In this document: positions 29,781 to 36,960 of the stretch, one piece after another
Numbering within the stretch: the stretch's first letter is position 1
How the letters are laid out: each line of letters begins with the position of its first letter
Assembly: GCF_916700565.1 (NCBI RefSeq)
Contig: NZ_CAKAKO010000001.1
Coordinates: 744,001 to 808,000, forward strand
DNA length: 64,000 nt
Direction: 5' to 3'
DNA from: Xenophilus sp. Marseille-Q4582
GTDB lineage: Bacteria; Pseudomonadota; Gammaproteobacteria; Burkholderiales; Burkholderiaceae_C
Position numbers and translations under genes: made by a program
Notes under the pieces: generated by a model
The model's input: the letters and a program-made list of their open reading frames with translations, nothing else
Database searches by the model: none
Told to the model about the DNA's origin: nothing

Positions 29781-30773
29781 TCACTCGAGTGGGTAGCGTT
29801 TGACCAGCGCGCCCAGGCGCTCGCTTTCCTCGCGCACCTGCGTGGCGAAGGCGGTGGGGTCGTTCACCACCGGCTCGGCGCCGGCGGCGGCGATGGTCTG
29901 GCGCACGTCGTTGTCCTTCACCGCCTCGCGCAGTGCGGCGACGATGCCCTGTTGCACCGGCGCCGGCGTGCCCTTGGGTGCGAAGAGGCCGAACCAGGTC
30001 ACCGACTGGAACTGCGGAAAGCCCGCCTCGGCGGTGGTCGGCACGCCGGGCAGCGCGGCGGCGCGCGTGCGCCCCTGTGTGGCCAGGATGCGCAGCGTGC
30101 CGGCCTTGTGGTGCGGCAGCGCGGCCGTGATGCCAGTGAAGGCGAAGTTCACGTTGTTGGCGATCATGTCGGTCACGATCGCGCCCGTGCCGCGGTAGTT
30201 GACGGTGATGAGCCCCGGTAGCGGCACCTCCGCCGCGATCTGCTTGGCGCTCACCCGCGCCAGCGTCTCGCCGCTCGCGATCGAGCACGGTTGCGGCGCC
30301 TTCTGGCAGTACTGGAAGAGCTCGGGCAGGGTCTTCACCGGCAGCCTGGCGCTGGCCACGATGGCGGCCGGCGATTGCGATACCGCCGTCACCGGCGCGA
30401 GCTGCGCCAGCGGATCGATGCCCTTGAGCCCCGGCGTGTATTTGGTGAGCACGATGGCCGGCACCTGCAGCAGCAGGGTGTGGCCGTCGGGCTTGGCTTC
30501 CATCACGCGGCGCGTGCCGATCAGCCCGTCGGCGCCGGGCAGGTTCTCGACCACCACCGGCTGCTTCCACAGCACGCCGAGCTGCTTGGCCACGGCGCGT
30601 GCGGTCGCGTCGGTGCCGCCACCGGCGGCATAGGGAACGATCAGCGTCACCGGCCGCTCGGGGTGCCAGGGCGCAGGCTGCGCCGGCGCGCCAGTTGCTA
30701 TCAAAAGCGTAGCTGCTACCGCAAGCAGCGCGGGCGCTGCAGGCCGATTCGGCTTGAAAAATGGGAAAGGCAT
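29781..30773 (-). CDS. Bug/TctC-family periplasmic receptor 4
   Basis: A 330-residue Bug receptor. The leader MPFPFFKPNRPAAPALLAVAATLLIATGAPAQ is followed by WHPERPVTLIVPYAAGGGTDATARA. LPGADGLIGTRRVMEAKPDGHTLL replaces the usual NxPGAGG element, so the ligand loop differs from that of its three paralogues. FGLFAPKGTPAPVQQGIVAAL is canonical. A start at a downstream Met is not available before the leader. It sits 28 bases before PrpF in the operon. Confidence 0.92.
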   Translation of the reverse strand: MPFPFFKPNRPAAPALLAVAATLLIATGAPAQPAPWHPERPVTLIVPYAAGGGTDATARAVAKQLGVLWKQPVVVENLPGADGLIGTRRVMEAKPDGHTLLLQVPAIVLTKYTPGLKGIDPLAQLAPVTAVSQSPAAIVASARLPVKTLPELFQYCQKAPQPCSIASGETLARVSAKQIAAEVPLPGLITVNYRGTGAIVTDMIANNVNFAFTGITAALPHHKAGTLRILATQGRTRAAALPGVPTTAEAGFPQFQSVTWFGLFAPKGTPAPVQQGIVAALREAVKDNDVRQTIAAAGAEPVVNDPTAFATQVREESERLGALVKRYPLE

Positions 30774-30827
30774 CTTTTGTCTCCGTGGGCGTGGCCCGTG
30801 TTCGTTGTCGTGGCAGCGGCGCCGTGC

Positions 30828-31445
30828 TCAGGCCTGCCGCAGCGCCGGTGGCCGCGGCGGCACTGGGCGGGCGCGCCAGTCGCGCGCGAACAGGCCGTCG
30901 AGCCGGCCGCGCGCCAGGGCGTGGCGCTGCAGGAAGGCGGGCAGGGCGTGGCGGTCCAGGCCGGGCGCGGGCAGCGCGTCGGTCGCGAAGAGCTGGAACA
31001 CATAGCGGTGCGTGCCGTGGCCTGGCAGCGGGCGTGGGCCGTCGTAGCCCGGTGTGCCCAGGCCATTGGGCGCCAGCGTCACGCCGGCCGGCGCCTGGCC
31101 GGCATCGAGCGCGCCCTCGGCCAGGCGATCGATCGATGCGTCGCCCCAGGCCAGCAGGTGGACGATGGCATGGCGCAGCGGCACGTCGGGGTCTTCCATG
31201 AGCAGCACCCAGTGGTGTGCCCCGGCGGGCAGGCCCGTCCATTGCAGCGCCGGCGAGCGGTTGTCACCCACGCCCTCGCCCGCATGGCGCAACGGCAGGG
31301 CGGCGCCGTGCGCGAAGCCGGGGCTGTGCAGGGCCAGCGTGGCGGGCAGGGTCTGCAGGCGCGGGTCGTGCCAGGCCAGGACGGCATCGCCCGCATGCCG
31401 GCCGCGCAGCAGCAGGCCGGCCCAACGGCGGACGAAAGCGTTCAT
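30828..31445 (-). CDS. YbhB/YbcL-type PEBP-family protein
   Basis: A 205-residue member of the phosphatidylethanolamine-binding/Raf kinase inhibitor-like family (YbhB/YbcL). The ligand-site segments are present: SPALQWTGLPAGAHHWVLLMEDPDVP, where the DPD motif belongs to the anion pocket, then HAIVHLLAWGD and NGLGTPGYDGPRPLPGHGTHRYVFQLFA (split). The bacterial members have no firm enzymatic role. ATG 31445 overlaps the leuD stop by 4 bases (ATGA), so it is translated with that gene. Its presence inside a catabolic operon is unexplained. Confidence 0.9.
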   Translation of the reverse strand: MNAFVRRWAGLLLRGRHAGDAVLAWHDPRLQTLPATLALHSPGFAHGAALPLRHAGEGVGDNRSPALQWTGLPAGAHHWVLLMEDPDVPLRHAIVHLLAWGDASIDRLAEGALDAGQAPAGVTLAPNGLGTPGYDGPRPLPGHGTHRYVFQLFATDALPAPGLDRHALPAFLQRHALARGRLDGLFARDWRARPVPPRPPALRQA

Positions 31446-32080
31446 GCGCGTGACGTCCCCGGGCGTTGCGCGGCAGGCCAGGCCCAGGGGCGCCGCTGCC
31501 GGTCGGCGGCCTGCCATGCGCGGATCAGCGCATCGTCCTTGAGCGTGAGGCCGATGTCGTCCAGCCCGTGCAGCAGCGCTTCGCGGCGCAGCGGGTCGAT
31601 CGTGAAGGGGATCGCCTGGCCGTCGGGCGCCGCCACGGTGCAGGCCTGCAGGTCGACGGTCACGGGCGCACCGCCCTCGCATTGCGCGGCCAGCGCCTGC
31701 ACCTGCGCGATCGGCAGCGTGATCGGCAGCACGCCGTTCTGGAAGCAGTTGCTCCAGAAGATGTCGCCGTAGCTCGGCGCGATCACGCAGCGCACGCCGA
31801 TGCCCTGCAGCGCCCACACCGCGCCCTCGCGCGAGGAACCGCAGCCGAAGTTCTCGGCCGCCAGCAGCACCGGCGCGCCCTGAAAGCGCGGCGCGTTCAG
31901 CACGCAGTCGGCGTCCTCGCTGCCGTCGGGCCGGCGGCGCAGTGCCTCGAAGGCATAGGGGCCCAGCTCGGCCTTGCCCAGGGTGGTCAGGCGCTCGATG
32001 CGGATGATGAGGTCGGTGTCGACGTTGGGCCGCATCAGCGGCACGGCCGGGCCGGTGACGGTGGTGAAAGGCTGATTCAC
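31442..32080 (-). CDS. leuD: Aconitase-family small subunit (LeuD-like)
   Basis: A 212-residue small (swivel) subunit of an isopropylmalate-isomerase-type hydro-lyase. MRPNVDTDLIIRIERLTTLGKAELG, ENFGCGSSREGAVWALQ and PSYGDIFWSNCFQNGVLPI are the LeuD signatures. GTG 32080 is the start (VNQPFTTVTGPAVPL) and overlaps the leuC stop by 4 bases. The symbol reflects family only. The genes around it (ICL-type lyase, PrpF, PrpD, Bug receptors, GntR) point to catabolism, so a relative such as dimethylmaleate, citraconate or methylaconitate hydratase is as likely as leucine biosynthesis. Confidence 0.88.
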   Translation of the reverse strand: MNQPFTTVTGPAVPLMRPNVDTDLIIRIERLTTLGKAELGPYAFEALRRRPDGSEDADCVLNAPRFQGAPVLLAAENFGCGSSREGAVWALQGIGVRCVIAPSYGDIFWSNCFQNGVLPITLPIAQVQALAAQCEGGAPVTVDLQACTVAAPDGQAIPFTIDPLRREALLHGLDDIGLTLKDDALIRAWQAADRQRRPWAWPAAQRPGTSRA

Positions 32081-33480
32081 ACCAGGCTCCTGACGTCGGT
32101 GATGCGGCCGGTGACCGCCGCGGCAGCGGCCATCGCGGGGCTGGCCAGGTGCGTGCGCGCACCCGGCCCCTGGCGGCCGACGAAATTGCGGTTGGAGGTG
32201 GAGACCGAGCGCTGCTGCGGCGGCACCTGCTCGCCATTGGCGGCCACGCACATGCTGCAGCCGGGCTCGCGCCACTCGAAGCCCGCCGCGGCGAAGACCT
32301 CGTGCAGGCCCTCGGCTTCGGCGGCGCGCTTGACGTTCTCGGAGCCCGGCACGACCCAGGCGCGCACGCCCTCGGCCACGTGGCGGCCGCGCGCCACCTC
32401 GGCGGCGGCGCGCAGGTCCGCCAGGCGCGAGTTGGCGCAGGAGCCGATGAACACCCAGTCCACCGCCGTGCCGGCGATGGGGGCATTGGCCCGCAGGCCC
32501 ATGTAGTCGAGCGCCGCGCCCCAGGCCTCGCGGTCGGTGGCCGTGGCGGCACGCGCCGGGTCGGGCACGGCGCCGTCGATGGCGATCGCATGCTCGGGGC
32601 TGGTGCCCCAGGTGATCGTCGGCGCCACGGCACCCGCGTCGATGGTCTCTTCGCGGTCGAACACCGCATCGGCATCGCTGGCCAGCGTGCGCCAGTGGGC
32701 AGCTGCCGCTTCGAAGGCCTCGCCCTGCGGCGCGTACGGGCGGCCGCGCAGCCAGTCGATGGTCGTCTCGTCGGGCGCGACCATGCCGAAGCGTGCGCCC
32801 AGCTCCACGCTGAGATTGCACAGCGTCAGGCGGCCCTCGACGTCCAGCGCCTCGACGGCCGGGCCGGCGAACTCGATCGCGTAGCCCACGCCCGCGGCGG
32901 CGCCCAGGCGGCCGATGAGATGCAGCGCGAGGTCCTTGGCCGTCACACCGGCCGGCAGGCGGCCTTCGCAGCGGATGCGCATGCGCCGCGGCTTCTGCTG
33001 GCGCAGCGTCTGCGTGGTCAGCGCATGCGTGCTCTCCGACGAGCCCACGCCGAAGGCCATTGCGCCGAGGCCGCCGTTGGTGCAGGTGTGGCTGTCGCCG
33101 CAGATCACCGTGAGGCCGGGCAGCACGATGCCCATCTCGGGGCCCATCACGTGCACGATGCCCTGGCCGGGCTCGCCCAGGTCGAACAGCTGCACGCCCA
33201 TCGCGCCCGTGAGCTGCTTCAGGCCCGCGTGCAGCTTGCCGCCCAGCGGGAAGGTGGTGGCCACGCGGCCGGGCTGGCTCGACACCGCGTGGTCGGGCGT
33301 GGCGAAGACGAGCTCGGGGTCGTGCAGCGCCATGCCGCGCGTGCGCACCTCGTTCAGCGCCGGCGGGCCCGACAGGTCGTGCAGCAGGTGCCGGTCGATG
33401 TGCAGCAGCGCCCAGCCGTCACCCAGCTCGCGGATGACGTGGGCGTCCCACAGCTTGTCGAAGAGGGTGCGGGCGGGCAT
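32077..33480 (-). CDS. leuC: Aconitase-family large subunit (LeuC-like)
   Basis: A 467-residue large subunit carrying the [4Fe-4S] cluster of an isopropylmalate-isomerase-like enzyme. Cluster cysteines lie in VICGDSHTCTNGG, IGSCANSRLADLRAA and EPGCSMCVAANGE. RQGPGARTHLASPAMAAAAAVTG closes the active site. Length is that of bacterial LeuC. It starts 1 base after the ICL/PEP-mutase stop and is coupled to leuD, so all three proteins should be made together. Function in leucine synthesis cannot be excluded, but a leuA/leuB pair is absent and the context is catabolic. Confidence 0.9.
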   Translation of the reverse strand: MPARTLFDKLWDAHVIRELGDGWALLHIDRHLLHDLSGPPALNEVRTRGMALHDPELVFATPDHAVSSQPGRVATTFPLGGKLHAGLKQLTGAMGVQLFDLGEPGQGIVHVMGPEMGIVLPGLTVICGDSHTCTNGGLGAMAFGVGSSESTHALTTQTLRQQKPRRMRIRCEGRLPAGVTAKDLALHLIGRLGAAAGVGYAIEFAGPAVEALDVEGRLTLCNLSVELGARFGMVAPDETTIDWLRGRPYAPQGEAFEAAAAHWRTLASDADAVFDREETIDAGAVAPTITWGTSPEHAIAIDGAVPDPARAATATDREAWGAALDYMGLRANAPIAGTAVDWVFIGSCANSRLADLRAAAEVARGRHVAEGVRAWVVPGSENVKRAAEAEGLHEVFAAAGFEWREPGCSMCVAANGEQVPPQQRSVSTSNRNFVGRQGPGARTHLASPAMAAAAAVTGRITDVRSLV

Positions 33481-33481
33481 G

Positions 33482-34372
33482 TCAGGCGCCCATGGTCGCG
33501 CCGGCGTTGAAGCGCGTGCGCAGCGCGTCCCACTCGTCGGCACCGAAGCGGCGGAAGGTCTGCGCCACGGTGGCGCTGGTGGTGGGCGCCTGCATCGTGG
33601 CCTGGACCTCGGCGAGCGCGGCGTCGCCGGCCTCGATGGCGGCCTTGAGCATCAGGCCGGGCAGGATCGCGAGCTTGTAGCCCATCTCCTCGGCCTGGCG
33701 CAGGTCGTGCACCGGCGTGCGGCCGCCGGGCACCACGTTGAGCAGGCAGGCGCCCTTCACGCGGCGCGGGACGAGCGCGGCCTCCTCGAGCGACTGCGTG
33801 GCCTCGACGAAGACCATGTCGGCGCCCGCATCGAGCGCGGCCTCGGCCCGCCACAAGGCTTCTTCCAGGCCCAGCATGGCGCGTGCGTCGGTGCGCGCGA
33901 TGAGGAAGAAATCGGGCGTGCGACGCGCCTCCACGGCGGCGCGGATCTTCGAGACGAAGTCGTCGCGCGAGACGACCTCCTTGCCGTCGAGGTGGCCGCA
34001 GCGCTTGGGCGACACCTGGTCCTCGATGTGGATGGCGGCCACGCCGCGCGCCTCGTACTCGCGCACGGTGCGCGTCATGTTCAGCTCGTTGCCGTAGCCG
34101 GTGTCGGCGTCGGCGATCAGCGGGATCTGCACCGAGCGCGCCATCACGGCGGCGTTCTCCACCATCTCGCTCATGGTGAGCAGGCCGAAGTCGGGAAAGC
34201 CGTGCGCCGCGGAGGTGCCCGCGCCGGTCATGTAGCAGGCGCCGAAGCCGGCCTGCTCGATCAGGCGCGCGCCGATGCCGTCGTAGGCACCGGGCGCGAT
34301 GCGCATGCCGGGGGCCGCGAGCTGCTGGCGCAGGCGGGCGCCAGCGGTGGCGGGAGAAGAGGGGGTGCTCAT
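33482..34372 (-). CDS. ICL/PEP-mutase-family lyase
   Basis: A 296-residue enzyme of the isocitrate lyase/PEP mutase superfamily, which cleaves or forms C-C bonds of 2-hydroxy or 2-oxo acids with magnesium. The metal site is in IPLIADADTGYGNELNMTRTV (D88, D90), followed by HIEDQVSPKRCGHLDGKEVV with catalytic Cys C125 in KRCGH, as in methylisocitrate lyase and dimethylmalate lyase. Oxaloacetate decarboxylases of this fold usually lack that Cys, so a lyase is favoured. It is the first gene of the 12-gene operon, with the GntR gene divergent 135 bases away. Confidence 0.9.
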   Translation of the reverse strand: MSTPSSPATAGARLRQQLAAPGMRIAPGAYDGIGARLIEQAGFGACYMTGAGTSAAHGFPDFGLLTMSEMVENAAVMARSVQIPLIADADTGYGNELNMTRTVREYEARGVAAIHIEDQVSPKRCGHLDGKEVVSRDDFVSKIRAAVEARRTPDFFLIARTDARAMLGLEEALWRAEAALDAGADMVFVEATQSLEEAALVPRRVKGACLLNVVPGGRTPVHDLRQAEEMGYKLAILPGLMLKAAIEAGDAALAEVQATMQAPTTSATVAQTFRRFGADEWDALRTRFNAGATMGA

Positions 34373-34426
34373 GGGGTGTCTCCAGGTGAGGCGGCGGACC
34401 CGGCCCGAACGGTCCGGCGCGGTGCA

Positions 34427-34448
34427 GTTGTTCTATTATTATTACAAC
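34427..34448. promoter_or_regulatory. Candidate GntR operator
   Basis: GTTGT and ACAAC form an inverted pair around a 12-base AT-only-rich centre (TCTATTATTATT) in otherwise GC-rich DNA, between the divergent lyase operon and the GntR gene. Position and AT-rich centre fit an operator/promoter overlap. Binding is inferred. Confidence 0.5.
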
Positions 34449-34507
34449 ATCAACTCAAGTCAACCGACTATGCTCGGGCGCCTGTTCTCCTCCGGTTCCC
34501 GACCTGC

Positions 34508-35326
34508 ATGAAGCCTGCGAACGCCCTGCTCGACCCCGATGCCGCGCCCGTCGGGCGCACGCCCGGCACAGCGCTGCACCGGCAGCTCTTCGTGGTGCTG
34601 CGCGACGAGATCGTGCGCGGCGTGTACGCCTCGGGCCTGCTGCCCAAGGAAGAGGCGCTGTGCGAGCGCTTCGGCGTCTCGCGCATCACGGTGCGGCGCG
34701 CGCTGGCCGACCTGGCGGCGCAGGGCCTGGTGGAGCGACGCCACGGACGCGGCACCTTCGTGCGCGAGGACCGCCTGCCGCTGGCCCGCGCGCGGCCCAG
34801 CCTGAGCCTGATCGACAGCCTGCGCCAGGCCGCGATCGACACGCAGGTGCAGGTGTTGCGGGTGGAGCAGACCGAGCCGCCGCTGGACGTGGCCGCGATG
34901 CTGCAGCTCGCGCCCGGCGAGAAGGCCGTGCATGCGCTGCGCCTGCGCAGCATCGACGGCACGCCGGTGATGCTGACCGACGCCTGGGTGCCCGCGCGGC
35001 TGGGCAAGCAGGTGACGGCCGCCACGCTGCGCAAGCAGGCGCTCTACGAGATCCTGCTGGCGCAGGGCGTGAAGTTCGGCCGCGTGATCCAGGAGATCAC
35101 GGCGGAGGTGAGCGACCCCGTGCGCGCCCGTCTCATGCAGACCGAGGTCGGCATGCCGCTGTTGAAGATCGTGCGCGTGATCCACGACCCAGAGGCGCGG
35201 CCGGTGCAGTACATCACCGTGACGATGACGCCCGAACGCAGCCGCATCCTGATGGACATCCCGGGCGAGACCGTCAACACGCTCAGCGCCGGGCACTTTG
35301 TGCACGAGGTTTTGCCGGCACGTTGA
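34508..35326 (+). CDS. GntR-family (HutC-type) regulator with UTRA domain
   Basis: A 272-residue transcription factor. The N-terminal winged helix (about residues 20-88) reads LRDEIVRGVYASGLLPKEEALCERFGVSRITVRRALADL in pieces, ending with the wing RRHGRGTFV. The C-terminal UTRA ligand domain covers about 105-250 (ALRLRSIDGTPVMLTDAWVP; KFGRVIQEITAEVSDP; VQYITVTMTPERSRILMD). It is divergent from the lyase-leuCD-Bug operon and most likely its local regulator, sensing the substrate or an intermediate. ATG 34508 is preceded by no strong ribosome binding site, but the start fits the family. Confidence 0.93.
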   Translation: MKPANALLDPDAAPVGRTPGTALHRQLFVVLRDEIVRGVYASGLLPKEEALCERFGVSRITVRRALADLAAQGLVERRHGRGTFVREDRLPLARARPSLSLIDSLRQAAIDTQVQVLRVEQTEPPLDVAAMLQLAPGEKAVHALRLRSIDGTPVMLTDAWVPARLGKQVTAATLRKQALYEILLAQGVKFGRVIQEITAEVSDPVRARLMQTEVGMPLLKIVRVIHDPEARPVQYITVTMTPERSRILMDIPGETVNTLSAGHFVHEVLPAR

Positions 35327-35800
35327 GACCGGCGCGGCCGTTACGAGATCGGCTCAGCCCGCATGCTGATCTCGCTGACCACGCGCCCGGCCGACACATG
35401 CCGCGCGGCTGAACGCACATGGTCCGTCTGGTCGTCGAAGAAGCCGGGCCCGAACTCGCGCACGAAGCCGCTTTCGTCGGGGCTGGCGAGAAACATCGCC
35501 TCGTCGACGCGGCTGTTCCAGCTCATGAGGTCTGGATCGCATGACGATGCGCTGAGGTGCCGTGCGCGGTGACCGGCGCCGTGCGGATGCGCATGTCGGT
35601 GCTGTGGCCGCTGCAGGTAGGGCAGCGCCCGTGCCCAGGCGCCCAGCGGCACCGCGGCCTTTGACGGGCTCGTGCGCTTGGAAGGCCGACAGACCCCCGA
35701 GCCTGATCGGTGTCCTCGATCTCCTCGGAAAAAAGCACTACGACGGCGTCGAAAGCCATGCCCACTTCGTCGTACGCAGACTGCTTGCAGCGCAGCTTCG
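35327..35800. other. Decayed region upstream of the aacS remnant
   Basis: There is no intact gene in 474 bases. Short protein-like runs occur in different minus frames (SRVDEAMFLASPDESGFVREF near 35420-35520; MGMAFDAVVVLFSEEIEDTD near 35705-35765), which suggests a gene broken by frameshifts. I cannot name the family. Together with the truncated aacS it looks like a rearrangement scar. Confidence 0.45.
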
Positions 35801-36412
35801 ATGGGTGAGTTGGTGATCACCCAGCCCATGCCTTCCATGCCGGTGCGCTTCTGGAACGACGCGGGCGACCGCCGCTACCGCGACAGCTACTTCGACACCT
35901 TCCCGGGCGTGTGGCGGCACGGCGACTGGATCCGCTTCACCGAACGCGGCACCTCGGTGATCTACGGCCGCTCCGACAGCACCATCAACCGCTTCGGCAT
36001 CCGCATGGGCACGGCCGAGATCTACCGCGTGGTGGAGGAACTGCCCGAGGTGCGCGACAGCCTGGTGGTGGACCTCGAATACCTGGGCCGGCCGTCCTTC
36101 ATGCCACTGTTCGTGGTGCTGCAGGAAGGCGCGACGCTGGACGACGCGCTGCGCGAGCGCATCAGCGACCAGATCCGCCAGCGGGCCTCGGCCCGCCATG
36201 TGCCCAACGAAGTGGTGCAGGTGCAGGAAGTGCCGCGCACGCTGAGCGGCAAGAAGATGGAAGTGCCGGTGCGCAAACTGCTGCTGGGCGCGGCACCCGA
36301 GAAGGTGGCCAGTCCCGACGCGATGGCGAACCCGGGCAGCTTCGACTTCTTCGTGGCCTACGCGCGGCGGCTGGCTGCGTTGCTGCAGCCGGCGCCGTCC
36401 ATGGGCGCCTGA
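35801..36412 (+). pseudogene. aacS: Acetoacetyl-CoA synthetase, 3' fragment
   Basis: Only about the last 200 residues of a roughly 650-residue acetoacetate-CoA ligase remain. The homologous part starts abruptly at GELVITQPMPSMPVRFWND, goes through FDTFPGVWRHGDWIRFTERG, YGRSDSTINRFGIRMGTAEIYR and the C-terminal domain with PRTLSGKKMEVPVRKLLLG, and ends at 36412. The N-terminal AMP-binding P-loop domain is missing, so the product could not be active. Upstream sequence is unrelated. The reading frame is otherwise intact, so the truncation may be recent. Confidence 0.85.
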
Positions 36413-36446
36413 GCGCACACCCGTGGGCGCCGCCGCCGCCCGGGGC

Positions 36447-36890
36447 TTACGGTTCGCGCGGCACGGCGCAGCTGGCCGCTTCCTGTTCGCCGGCCTGGTG
36501 CGCGCAGTCCAGATGCGCCCGCAGCGCCTGCACGCGTGCCTGCGTCACGGCCGCCAGGCAGCTGCGCAGGTCCAGCGCATGCAGGCTGCCGCCGCTGGAG
36601 CGCATGGTCTGGAAGGCGCATTCGGCATCGCGGAAGGCCAGCCACTTGCGCTGCGCGTCCAGCAACTGTTGGCGCGCCGCGGCGTCGCCCTGCAGCCGGC
36701 CCTGCACCTGCTGGTAGACCTGGTTGAGCCGGTCGTCGGCCTGCTTCAGGTCGGCGGCGGCGCACGCGTTCATCTGCGCCTGGGTCTGGGCCTTGTCCAG
36801 GCAGGCGGTATCCGCGTGCGCGGCGGAAAGGGCCAGCAGCCCGAACCCGGCGCTGGCGGCGCGCAGGCGCATGAGGGACGACAGGGTCAT
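36447..36890 (-). CDS. LprI-family (DUF1311) periplasmic protein
   Basis: A 147-residue secreted protein with signal peptide MTLSSLMRLRAASAGFGLLALSAAHA and mature start DTACLDKAQTQAQMNACAAADLKQADDRLNQVYQQV. This C-x-N/D-x-A-x3-C spacing and the following LLDAQRKWLAFRDAECAF are the DUF1311/LprI signature; members can inhibit lysozyme (LprI of mycobacteria). Two further cysteines (RSCLAAV, LDCAH) suggest disulfides. Actual target is unknown. Its neighbours are unrelated. Confidence 0.85.
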   Translation of the reverse strand: MTLSSLMRLRAASAGFGLLALSAAHADTACLDKAQTQAQMNACAAADLKQADDRLNQVYQQVQGRLQGDAAARQQLLDAQRKWLAFRDAECAFQTMRSSGGSLHALDLRSCLAAVTQARVQALRAHLDCAHQAGEQEAASCAVPREP

Positions 36891-36960
36891 GAAGTGATCT
36901 CCATATTGAAGGGGCGGTGTGCGCCGCGGCCCGCCGGGCTGTGGCGCGCGCGCCCAGGAA

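Noticed and set aside
31442-33480. Calling LeuC/LeuD a leucine biosynthesis unit without reservation
   Set aside because: No leuA or leuB nearby and the genes are embedded in a catabolic operon; kept as family names only.
35341-35838. 165-codon minus-strand open frame upstream of aacS
   Set aside because: Only its last 60 residues look protein-like and the rest is Arg/His/Pro-rich; treated as decayed DNA, not as an intact gene.
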